Assembly: GCF_000817785.2 (NCBI RefSeq)
Contig: NZ_JTCM02000029.1
Location: forward strand, 1 to 64,000
DNA length: 64,000 nt
Direction: 5' to 3'
Source: Hassallia byssoidea VB512170
Lineage (GTDB): Bacteria; Cyanobacteriota; Cyanobacteriia; Cyanobacteriales; Nostocaceae
Positions 55,195 to 62,667 of this stretch are shown here, one piece after another (the stretch's first letter is position 1; each line of letters starts with the position of its first letter). The position numbers and the translations under genes are program-made. A model generated the notes under the pieces. The model saw nothing but the letters and a program-made list of their open reading frames with translations, was not told the DNA's origin and did not search any database.

Positions 55195-56136
55195 ATGATG
55201 AGCCGTCCAATAATTCTTGGCATCGTTGGTGATAGTGCAGCAGGTAAGACAACACTGACTAAAGGAATTGCTCAGGTACTAGGAACCGAGAATGTGACGA
55301 TCATCTGCACAGATGATTACCACCGTTACGATCGCACGCAACGAGCTGAAATCGGTATTACAGCTTTACACCCTGACTGCAACTATCTTGATATAATGCA
55401 GCATCACCTGTCTCAACTGCGGATAGGACAGCCAATCCTCAAGCCAATTTACAGCCACACAACCGGCACCTTTGAAGCACCAATATATATCAAGCCTGCA
55501 AAATTCGTAATTATTGAGGGATTGCTAGGTTATTCAACTCGCGGCGCCAGAGATTGCTATGATGTAAAAGTTTACTTAGCACCTCCAGAATCGCTACGCG
55601 CTGAGTGGAAAGTCAAGCGGGATACGCAAAAGCGCGGCTACACTGAAGAACAAGTGCTGGCAGAATTAGATAAGCGCGAACCAGATTCAGAACAGTTTAT
55701 CCGTCCCCAGCGGCAATGGTCTGATATAGTAGTTAGTTTTTATCCGTCGAGTGAAGATGAAGACCAAGCAAACGGACACTTGAATGTGCGGTTGGTACTG
55801 CGTCCGACAATTCCCCATCCGGATTTTACTGAGATTATTAAATTTGGCAATGGTAATTCTAACTCAGCGATTCGTTTGGGATTAGATCGAGATATGGGGA
55901 AACCTGTTGATGTTTTAGAAGTTGACGGTCATGCAACTTTGGAACAAGTTAATAAATTAGAGCAGCTGATTTGTTCTGATATGCCTCATCTAAAAAGTAT
56001 ATGCGATCGCGAAAGCAATCCAGAGTTAGGTAAAATAGCCGGTACAACCGACGAAACACTCCAAAGTTACCCGCTTGCTCTCACGCAGCTGCTGATTACT
56101 TACCATATGCTCAAAGCAACCCAAATCCACCACTAA
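55195..56136 (+). CDS. Phosphoribulokinase-like protein (second, divergent type)
   Basis: A 313-residue PRK/uridine-kinase fold protein. P-loop GDSAAGKTT (12-20), IICTDDYHRYDR with catalytic Asp, IKPAKFVIIEGLLGYST and RDTQKRGYT. Compared with the canonical Calvin-cycle PRK, the P-loop cysteine of the redox pair is Ala16, while the second (Cys38) remains. It should therefore not be switched off by the classic disulfide. The C-terminal half also differs from plant-type PRK. Substrate may be ribulose-5-phosphate or another sugar phosphate. Confidence 0.8.
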   Translation: MMSRPIILGIVGDSAAGKTTLTKGIAQVLGTENVTIICTDDYHRYDRTQRAEIGITALHPDCNYLDIMQHHLSQLRIGQPILKPIYSHTTGTFEAPIYIKPAKFVIIEGLLGYSTRGARDCYDVKVYLAPPESLRAEWKVKRDTQKRGYTEEQVLAELDKREPDSEQFIRPQRQWSDIVVSFYPSSEDEDQANGHLNVRLVLRPTIPHPDFTEIIKFGNGNSNSAIRLGLDRDMGKPVDVLEVDGHATLEQVNKLEQLICSDMPHLKSICDRESNPELGKIAGTTDETLQSYPLALTQLLITYHMLKATQIHH

Positions 56137-56277
56137 TCTTAGCTTCTTTATGAAGCTAATATTTCGATAACCAGAGAAAATTGACTAAAATTAAAGATTT
56201 TGTCAAATCACAATGGTTTGGAGAGCAAACAAGAGATAACTAGAGATAGGTTCATCTATCTCCAGTATATTCTCTAT

Positions 56278-57009
56278 ATGACCTACTGCCTCAGAGTTGC
56301 CGATATACCAACCAGTGAACGTCCGCGAGAACGGTTAATGACACATGGAGCGAAAATTTTAGCCACAGCGGAGTTAATCGCAATTTTACTAGGTACTGGT
56401 CAAGGACAGGGAAAATTATCAGCGATCGGTTTGGGGCAATATATTCTACATGAATTGGCAAAATGCGATCGCGACCCTTTAGCAGTATTGCGAGAAGTTA
56501 CCCCCGCTGAGTTAATGCAAATACCTGGTATTGGTCCTGCGAAGGCGACTACCATTTTAGCAGCAGTTGAACTAGGTAAACGAGCTTTTCAATCTCGCCC
56601 TTTAGACCGTACACCAATTGATAGTCCAGTTGCGGCAGCGGCAGCTTTGAGTCAAGATTTAATGTGGCAAACTCAAGAACGCTTTGCAGTACTGCTATTA
56701 GATGTTAAGAATTGTTTGCTGGGGACGCAAGTTATTACCATCGGTACAGCCACTGAAACTTTAGCACCTCCCCGCGAGATTTTTCGCGAAGTTATTCGTC
56801 ATGGAGCAACGCGGGTGATAGTCGCGCACAATCATCCTTCTGGTAACGTTGAACCCAGTCAGGCTGATATCGACTTGACACGCCAATTATTAGCCGGAGC
56901 GCAGTTTTTAGGCATTCCCTTGTTAGATCATCTCATATTAGGCGATGGCAATCACCAAAGTCTGCGAGAAATTACAGCTTTGTGGGAGGACTATCCGCAG
57001 GGCGATTAA
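56278..57009 (+). CDS. radC: RadC family JAB-domain protein
   Basis: Started at the ATG at 56278 ([19 protein letters not shown]), giving 243 residues. An N-terminal helix-hairpin-helix unit ([21 protein letters not shown], written as one block of 20 plus G) is followed by the JAMM metalloprotease-like domain with [19 protein letters not shown]. The family was once linked with DNA repair; its true role is uncertain. The stop codon lies in the left end of a 148-bp inverted-repeat element (57001-57148). Confidence 0.92.
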   Translation: MTYCLRVADIPTSERPRERLMTHGAKILATAELIAILLGTGQGQGKLSAIGLGQYILHELAKCDRDPLAVLREVTPAELMQIPGIGPAKATTILAAVELGKRAFQSRPLDRTPIDSPVAAAAALSQDLMWQTQERFAVLLLDVKNCLLGTQVITIGTATETLAPPREIFREVIRHGATRVIVAHNHPSGNVEPSQADIDLTRQLLAGAQFLGIPLLDHLILGDGNHQSLREITALWEDYPQGD

Positions 57010-57148
57010 AAATTCGTAATTCATAATTTATAATTCATAATTATGTACTTGAGGGATTTAAACCCCCGATGTAACAGGAAAGCCCGACGAGGCACCGGGT
57101 ACAAACCCTTTTTAATTATGAATTATAAATTAATAATTATTAATCGCC
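57001..57148. mobile_element. Possible MITE-like element with terminal inverted repeats
   Basis: The left end GGCGATTAA (57001-57009) and right end TTAATCGCC (57140-57148) are exact inverted repeats, followed inward by long AT-rich complementary arms (AATTTATAATTCATAATTA against TAATTATGAATTATAAATT). The core (57044-57113) is GC-richer. No transposase is coded. The radC stop codon lies within the left end. Confidence 0.5.
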
Positions 57149-57534
57149 TAAGATATAGTCGATAGGTTCAGATTCCCGATTTGAAGAAGTCGGGAAGCTT
57201 GTGCTATACAAATTGTTATATATGCATAAAGGATGATGTTTTTATCGTTTGTTTTTGCATATGTCATAAATCTTTACTATTTTTATCCTTAAAGTGCATA
57301 ACCTGATTTGATTTATTTCTATATCTGTATCAGAATGCATTTTAGTTAGCTTTGGGGAATCTCCCCAAAGACAAACGGAGTGGAAAACAATTATGCGTTG
57401 CCCTGACGGTACAAGTGTAGGGACAATTCATGAATTGTCCCTACGACGCAGGACACTCCTATGTCTGAAGAATACAGTTTCTCACAAAATGCAAAAAACT
57501 GCACGCAAACTCAACATCTCAAAGGAGAAAAAAC
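57149..57534. other. Spacer upstream of the 98-residue protein gene
   Basis: It contains a perfect 28-bp palindrome at 57417-57444 (GTAGGGACAATTCA and its complement), nearly the same as the one at 62396-62423. AAAGGAG at about 57521 is a ribosome site for the next gene. Otherwise it is AT-rich with no feature found. Confidence 0.6.
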
Positions 57535-57831
57535 ATGTCTAAGAATACGAATGATTTGCTGGTTCATGATTTAGAAAAAGCAAGATTATCTGGCAATGAA
57601 AAGAAATCCTTGCCTCCAAATTCTTTCCAAAATCCCTTTTCCGTCGCATGGTCGAAGTTGGTTGATTTGATTGATGCTGCCCTAGCCAGCAAGCCAGAAA
57701 CATCAGAAAATTCTCAACAAGAGCAATACGAACCAGATCCGATTAGAATGCACCAGTTCTATTCTCGCTTCACAGATCGGGTTGATCCTTCGCTCTACTA
57801 CACTATATTTTCTCCCTACGACAGGTTTTAA
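57535..57831 (+). CDS. Small hypothetical protein
   Basis: A 98-residue soluble protein with a strong AAAGGAG site eight bases before ATG and a terminator after it, so it is very likely expressed. It has a helical middle (WSKLVDLIDAALASK) and an aromatic-rich end (RMHQFYSRFTDRVDPSLYYT). I do not recognise a family. Confidence 0.65.
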   Translation: MSKNTNDLLVHDLEKARLSGNEKKSLPPNSFQNPFSVAWSKLVDLIDAALASKPETSENSQQEQYEPDPIRMHQFYSRFTDRVDPSLYYTIFSPYDRF

Positions 57832-57845
57832 AAGCAACTAAGGTA

Positions 57846-57879
57846 AGGGGAAGCTTTTTTCACTACCGTCGCTTCCCCT
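57846..57879 (+). terminator. Terminator after the 98-residue protein gene
   Basis: AGGGGAAGC (57846-57854) pairs with GCTTCCCCT (57871-57879), 15 bases after the stop. A T-run lies in the loop, not after the stem, so termination may be weak. Confidence 0.55.
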
Positions 57880-57930
57880 GTTAAAAGTTGCTATTTGCCC
57901 TCTAAATATGTTAAAACAAAAATCTTGCTT

Positions 57931-58002
57931 GGGCGATTAGCACAGGGGTAGCGCACATCCTTCACACGGATGGGGTCACTGGTTCAAATCCAGTATCGCC
58001 CA
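57931..58002 (+). tRNA. tRNA-Val (anticodon CAC)
   Basis: A 72-nt cloverleaf. Acceptor GGGCGAT/ATCGCCC, a short D loop (GC-ACAGGGGTA-GC), anticodon stem CATCC/GGATG with loop TTCACAC (CAC), T arm CTGG-TTCAAAT-CCAG. Discriminator A, CCA not encoded. Confidence 0.93.
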
Positions 58003-58088
58003 TTTTATTTGTCGAATCACTTATTTCCAAATCAATTATGCTTTTGGCAAACGGGTGGTGAACCTTGAGGCTTTCTGTAAAAATACCC

Positions 58089-58298
58089 TCATGATGCTTC
58101 CACATATTCACATAAAGTTGTTGGTTCCGGAATAAGTAAATTATCCTCGCGCAAACTTTGTAAATGAAAAGCGATCGCTTCTTGTATTTGTTGCTGTGTT
58201 TCTGCAATAGTTGCACCTGTTGCCACACATCCCGGCAAATCGGGAACGTAAGCTGAATAATTACTCTTAGCTTTTTCAATCACAACTGCATAAAGCAT
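58089..58298 (-). CDS. hicB: HicB-family antitoxin
   Basis: A 69-residue HicB protein (LYAVVIEKAKSNYSAYVPDL, PGCVATGATIAETQQQIQEA). The partial RNase-H-like fold is typical of short cyanobacterial HicB proteins, which lack the separate DNA-binding domain. It should neutralise the toxin encoded just upstream. Its ATG shares one base with the hicA stop (TAATG). Confidence 0.9.
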   Translation of the reverse strand: MLYAVVIEKAKSNYSAYVPDLPGCVATGATIAETQQQIQEAIAFHLQSLREDNLLIPEPTTLCEYVEAS

Positions 58299-58534
58299 TA
58301 GTCTTCTTCCTTCTCTTCACTGCCTTCTATATCTTCTTTTTCTTTCTGTTCTATTAGTTGCGCTTGTTTAAAAATACTGTTTAACGTCCCCAGCGCTAAA
58401 TCATCAGATAATTTGCCTGGAACTGTTACCAAACCAGCTTTTGTTGGATGCTTATACTGTCGATGACTTACCCTAGTTCTAGCAAGATACCAGCCATCTG
58501 CTTCTATTAGTTTAATAATTTCACGGACTTTCAT
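58298..58534 (-). CDS. hicA: HicA-family mRNA interferase toxin
   Basis: A 78-residue HicA protein: MKVREIIKLIEADGWYLART, then SHRQYKHPTKAGLVTVPGK with the catalytic His. It folds as a double-stranded RNA-binding unit that cleaves mRNA in translation. The C-terminal 20 residues are strikingly acidic (KEKEDIEGSEEKEED), longer than in most HicA proteins. Gene order toxin-antitoxin is standard. Confidence 0.9.
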   Translation of the reverse strand: MKVREIIKLIEADGWYLARTRVSHRQYKHPTKAGLVTVPGKLSDDLALGTLNSIFKQAQLIEQKEKEDIEGSEEKEED

Positions 58535-58551
58535 CTATTACCTTTAGCATT

Positions 58552-58583
58552 AAAAAAGAGCGAATAACTGTTTCGCTCTTTTT
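58552..58583 (-). terminator. Bidirectional hairpin terminator
   Basis: AAAAGAGCGA pairs perfectly with TCGCTCTTTT around a 9-base loop, with A-run and T-run on both sides. It lies just after the minus-strand 106-residue protein gene and before hicA. Confidence 0.8.
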
Positions 58584-58613
58584 CGCTTTTCAGTTTTGCT
58601 TACTACTTAAAGC

Positions 58614-58934
58614 CTAAATATCTTCTACTTCGAGTTGAGCCATCGTTACCGCATCAAAAGCAAAAGCCAAAACTAATGGCATTGGACATTTTAACAAATA
58701 GCTAGAAACTACAGCGGCAATTGTTGTCACTACTGCTGAAATCGACAACCATCTTTCCTCAGCAGTTAATCCCTTTTGAGCTTTAATTACGTTCAAAACT
58801 TTGGGAGGAATTGGTTCCGGCATTACTGCCATTGGCGGAAAAGCCCAGTAATTGTTACGTCGCTCAACAAATAAATCTGTCCAGCCATTTTCTTGGCACC
58901 ATTCTTCGATCCATTCAATTGAGTAATGTTTCAT
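58614..58934 (-). CDS. Conserved hypothetical protein with membrane segment
   Basis: About 106 residues from the ATG at 58934 (KHYSIEWIEEWCQENGWTDL); a second Met two codons earlier is possible. A Pro-rich middle (PPMAVMPEPIPPKVL) precedes one or two hydrophobic helices (about 64-95). I recall proteins of this kind as conserved hypotheticals in cyanobacteria; function unknown. Confidence 0.65.
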   Translation of the reverse strand: MKHYSIEWIEEWCQENGWTDLFVERRNNYWAFPPMAVMPEPIPPKVLNVIKAQKGLTAEERWLSISAVVTTIAAVVSSYLLKCPMPLVLAFAFDAVTMAQLEVEDI

Positions 58935-58940
58935 AATCAA

Positions 58941-59732
58941 AGTCGGGAATTTGGACGAGTGGAAATTTCTGTAGAAGTTAAATATTAGTTACTTGATTTC
59001 TGCTCTGCCCACCAACCGCCCTATTAGTTAACGATTGTCCTTTAATGGTTAAGCTTTGTTAAGCATGTGAAACATTTCTTATATAACGCTCAAACCATGC
59101 TTTTCTTAATTACAAGACTAACAGTAATTTATAGCCTCTTGGCGTTAAAAGATAATAAACTTTACTCAAACAGCTAAACATGAAGAATTGTAAACATGAG
59201 TGTGAGTAGTTGCTTCAATTGAAAAGAATATATATAGCAATCCTAAATCATTCGTGAACAACAAGAACCCCGGTTTCGCACAAGTTACCGGGGTTCTGAG
59301 CTTTGGTGAGTAGTTGCTTCAATTGAAAAGAATATATAATCAGTTGATATCAAGGATAACAAGCTTTTCAAAGATATTTATAAATAAAGAATTGTAAAGA
59401 AATCAGGGAGTGCTTACCAATGTTTATGAAAACCTCTAACCCTTTGCTAGTAAGACTTACACAATAAAATATTGGGGTAAAACAAGTTGCTGTGTCAAAG
59501 ATACTCGCTTGTCTAATTGTGCCGCAGATGAACAATATTTCTTTAACAAACGCTCTTATTGTTATCATCCGTATTTGATGCCGCTATCAACCTTAACAAA
59601 CTGTTACTTATCGCCAGCTAGAAGTTAACGAAGAAAAGTCCAGGGACTTGCGGTAAGCTAAACTTGATGCGTTGCGATCGCCCCCAGCGGTTCTTTGACC
59701 ATCGCGTGAGAACACACAACCAGCAAGCGAAT
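58941..59732. other. Large spacer with direct repeats around a hairpin
   Basis: A direct repeat of about 32 bp (GTGAGTAGTTGCTTCAATTG...) occurs at 59202-59233 and 59306-59337. Between them is a perfect 11-bp stem hairpin (AGAACCCCGGT at 59264-59274, complement at 59287-59297). The rest is AT-rich. No gene was found; open frames are short and composition-driven. Confidence 0.6.
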
Positions 59733-60230
59733 ATGTTTTTGCCGCAAAAATTGGCGTTAATTATCTTGATGATTGTATTTTGCTTGAACTGGGCAACACC
59801 AGCACTTGCAGACTGGACTCATCCATTGTCATTTAGCAATGCACAATTGACAAAACGGGATTTTTCTGGGCAAAGTTTGCAAGCAGCTGAATTTTCTAAC
59901 GCCAATATGGAACTAACTAACTTTGCTGGTGCTGACTTGCGAGGGGCAGTCATGAGTGCAAGCACGATGACACAAGCGAATCTGCATCAAGCAGATTTAA
60001 GCAATGCACTCGTCGATCAGGTAAACTTAACAGGGGCTGATTTGAGCGATGCCAATTTAACAGAAGCTCTTTTGCTTGGCGCTGTCTTTACTAATGTAGA
60101 CATCAAAGGTGCAGATTTCAGCGATGCGATTTTGGATAAAGTGCAAATCAAAGAACTATGTGCAAAAGCCAGCGGTGTAAATTCTCAAACTGGCGTAGAA
60201 ACTCGTGATTCTTTAGGATGTCAACTTTGA
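59733..60230 (+). CDS. Thylakoid-lumen-type pentapeptide repeat protein, paralogue
   Basis: Started at the ATG at 59733, giving 165 residues, the same length as the paralogue at 21302. Signal peptide at about 5-27 (LALIILMIVFCLNWATPALA). Pentapeptides follow (NANMELTNFAGADLRGAVMS type), then the conserved tail VQIKELCAKASGVNSQTGVE and RDSLGC with two cysteines. Likely lumenal or periplasmic, function unknown. Its stop overlaps the start of purK by 13 bases, suggesting coupling. Confidence 0.87.
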   Translation: MFLPQKLALIILMIVFCLNWATPALADWTHPLSFSNAQLTKRDFSGQSLQAAEFSNANMELTNFAGADLRGAVMSASTMTQANLHQADLSNALVDQVNLTGADLSDANLTEALLLGAVFTNVDIKGADFSDAILDKVQIKELCAKASGVNSQTGVETRDSLGCQL

Positions 60231-61384
60231 AGCGTGTTGGTGTAATTGGTGGTGGACAACTCGCCTGGATGATGGGAGATGCCGCACAAAAGCTAGGATT
60301 AGAATTGGTGGTGCAAACTCCTAACAAACAAGATCCGGCTTTCGCGATCGCATCTGATACAGTTTTAGCTAAAATTGACGATGCCACAGCCACCGCTGTT
60401 TTAGCAAGCTTATGCGATGTCATCACCTTTGAAAACGAATTTGTTAACCTAGACGGTTTATCCATCCTGGCAGATCGAGGCGTTTGCTTCCGTCCCTCTT
60501 TAAAAGCTTTAGCTCCGCTTTTAGATAAATATCATCAACGCTGCTATTTACGCGACTTGGGTTTACCTGTCCCTGAATTTTTCGCTGTCGAGCCTCAAGA
60601 CAACGAAAAAATCGCATCTTTTGGTTTTCCCTTAGTTCTCAAATCCCGTCGTCACGGTTATGACGGTCAAGGTACTTTCATCATCAAGGATTTTGCGAGT
60701 TTAAAGCCCAAGCTAGATTATAATATCACAGAAAGTGCTTTTTTGATAGAAGAATTTATTCCTTTTGAACGAGAGCTAGCGATAATTGCAGCGCGTTCAG
60801 TCGATGGGGAGGTTGTAACCTATCCGGTGGTGGAAACTCAGCAAGAAGAACAAGTATGTCGGCGGGTAATTGCGCCGGCACAGATTACACCTCAACAAGC
60901 AGCAGAAATAGAAGCGATCGCTCACACTATATTAAATAGCCTGCAAGTAGTAGGCGTTTTTGGGATTGAGCTATTTCTCACCGCAGACGGAAAAGTGCTG
61001 GTAAATGAAATTGCCCCAAGAACGCACAATTCCGGGCATTTTTCCCTTGATGCTTGCGAAACCTCGCAATTTGAGCAGCAATTGAGAGCGGTGTGTGGTT
61101 TGACTTTGGGTAATCCCGCTTTGCGTTGCGCTGGTGCTGTGATGGTTAACCTTTTGGGATATGAAAATTCTCAAAGCGATTACGAACAAAAGCGATCGCT
61201 CTTACAGCAGATTCCCCAAGCGCACCTGCACTGGTATGGTAAAACTGAATCGCGTTTGGGGCGCAAATTAGGACACGTCACCGTTTTGCTAGATAATCAA
61301 AATGAAGCGATGAATGTCGCCCGCAGCATAGAATCTATCTGGTATCCGAATACCCCCACACCCATAACACCCATAGGCTTCTAG
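60218..61384 (+). CDS. purK: N5-carboxyaminoimidazole ribonucleotide synthase
   Basis: A 388-residue ATP-grasp enzyme of purine synthesis. RVGVIGGGQLAWMMGDAAQ starts the N-domain. LKSRRHGYDGQGTFII and FLIEEFIPFERELAIIAARS form the ATP-grasp site, and VLVNEIAPRTHNSGHFSLDA is the catalytic loop. It carboxylates AIR using ATP and bicarbonate. The last 11 residues (TPTPITPIGF) come from a CATAGGCTTCTAGCCTATG palindrome that also holds the stop codon. It starts inside the end of the pentapeptide gene. Confidence 0.95.
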   Translation: MSTLKRVGVIGGGQLAWMMGDAAQKLGLELVVQTPNKQDPAFAIASDTVLAKIDDATATAVLASLCDVITFENEFVNLDGLSILADRGVCFRPSLKALAPLLDKYHQRCYLRDLGLPVPEFFAVEPQDNEKIASFGFPLVLKSRRHGYDGQGTFIIKDFASLKPKLDYNITESAFLIEEFIPFERELAIIAARSVDGEVVTYPVVETQQEEQVCRRVIAPAQITPQQAAEIEAIAHTILNSLQVVGVFGIELFLTADGKVLVNEIAPRTHNSGHFSLDACETSQFEQQLRAVCGLTLGNPALRCAGAVMVNLLGYENSQSDYEQKRSLLQQIPQAHLHWYGKTESRLGRKLGHVTVLLDNQNEAMNVARSIESIWYPNTPTPITPIGF

Positions 61385-61590
61385 CCTATGGCTATACGAA
61401 CGAAGGCTGCCTACGCAGCCTAAAAACCCTATTTTTTATTTAGCCCACGTTCGCGTAGCGTGTCCCTTAGGACAAGGTAAGCTCTGTATGTATAGCCGAG
61501 GCAGCGCGTTGCGGGGGTTCCCCCCGTTGTAGCGACTGCCGTCCACCCTTCTAGGGTGAGGGTTTATTTTCCACATAAGACACACAATAT
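61366..61590. repeat. Cluster of palindromic repeats after purK
   Basis: In order: CATAGGCTTCTAGCCTATG (61373-61391); a TTCGCGTAGCGTGTCCCTTAGGACA element (61448-61475); and CGTTGCGGGGGTTCCCCCCGTTG (about 61508-61530). The last two belong to families also seen at 62086, 62166, 62320, 11165 and 61945. Confidence 0.8.
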
Positions 61591-61614
61591 CTTTTTGATA
61601 GTTATAATGGGTGA

Positions 61615-61797
61615 AGTTGCACTACGACGTTGGTGACTGCCATCAAGTTTTTTGATCTATGCCTTTAAAGAAAAGGGAGTCAACTGTTCTCGTGGCAGTA
61701 GACCGAGCAACGACTCGGAAACTTTAAACGAGGAATTCGGTTCCCACCTGGATAAACCCAGGTCATAAACTTAGGTAAAACGGCGTCGCGGTGAACT
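61615..61797 (+). ncRNA. ssrS: Probable 6S RNA
   Basis: About 183 nt. A TATAAT box lies at 61603-61608. The 5' end CACTACGACG (61620-61629) pairs with CGTCGCGGTG near the 3' end (61784-61793), closing one long hairpin with an open middle, the 6S RNA shape that mimics a promoter bubble. From memory, cyanobacterial 6S RNA is about 185 nt and often lies 3' of purK, as here. It binds RNA polymerase holoenzyme. A terminator follows at 61808. No alignment was possible, so the identity rests on size, structure and synteny. Confidence 0.65.
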
Positions 61798-61807
61798 TAA
61801 AATTTTT

Positions 61808-61842
61808 AGCTCCTACATTCTTTGCTGACTGTGGGAGCTTTT
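61808..61842 (+). terminator. Terminator of the probable 6S RNA
   Basis: AGCTCCTACA (61808-61817) pairs with TGTGGGAGCT (61830-61839) with one T-G pair, ending in TTTT. Confidence 0.8.
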
Positions 61843-61849
61843 AACTATT

Positions 61850-62395
61850 TGACACTCCCTGACCTAAAGGTACAGGGATTCACAGGGTAAACGAGTCCAC
61901 TTAGTTTAAATCCCTTGCGGTATCTAAACCAGAGGTGGTTCTCTCCACGCCAGGTGCTACAACGGGGGGAACCCCCGCAACGCACTGGCTCCCAAGCGTT
62001 AACTTTCCGAGGCAAGAGCGGTAGTTGGATGATTCCAAAATTTGTTTGTTTAAAAATCTGATCGTCTAGTTCCCATGTTCGCGAAGCGTTCCCGAAGGGT
62101 AGATTTTACCTATTCCTGGGAGGAAACTAGAACTATGGAATAGAACCCATCAATCTTCAATTGTCTTCGCGTTAGCGTCTCCCCTTGGGAGAAGGTACAG
62201 ACTGCCGTTAGGCATTTAGGTTTTTATACAGGTTGATTACCGTTCCTGTTAAACCTGATTTTACCAAAACGTGAATAAGGCGTAAACACCTTAAACCGTT
62301 TTCATCCTTGGGCTGTTCGCGTAGCGTCTCCCCTTGGGAGAAGCCACAAGGTTTTCAACGAGTGTCTTTATAAAGTCGTCAAAGCTTGAATTTAC
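61850..62395. other. Repeat-rich stretch with a possible IS200/IS605 end
   Basis: GACACTCCCTGACC-TAAA-GGTACAGGGATTC (61852-61881) is a hairpin like the subterminal hairpins of IS200/IS605 elements. Further in are an AGGTGCTACAA-GGGGGG element (61951-61990) and three TTCGCG(T/A)AGCGT...GGGAGAAGG elements (62086-62101, 62165-62198, 62319-62345). No transposase ORF remains. Confidence 0.4.
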
Positions 62396-62423
62396 GTAGG
62401 GGCAATTCATGAATTGCCCCTAC
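62396..62423. repeat. 28-bp perfect palindrome
   Basis: GTAGGGGCAATTCA followed by its exact complement, with no loop. A copy differing at one symmetric position pair is at 57417-57444. Confidence 0.95.
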
Positions 62424-62667
62424 AAGACTTTAGTCTTATATATAAATCATTTATCACCGAGTTAATAAAAAATTATATAAGAGACAGCAAAACAAGTTAT
62501 TTTATGCATTTTAGCTGCATTCAGGATGCAAATTACCTATATATAGAAGTTCGGAAATCGAATCTACATCTTTTGTCAGGAAATCTGTATAAATTGCTTC
62601 TAATTTAGATATCAATAAAAGATAAGATAGTCAAAACTGCGTTAAATTTTGGTGAAAGCAGCAAAAA

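Noticed and set aside
57962-58279. 105-codon minus-strand ORF
   Set aside because: It overlaps tRNA-Val and hicB in another frame; its end is the usual tRNA-derived peptide artefact.
62414-62608. 64-codon ORF before the M16 gene
   Set aside because: It starts inside a palindrome, is AT-rich and shows no conserved feature.
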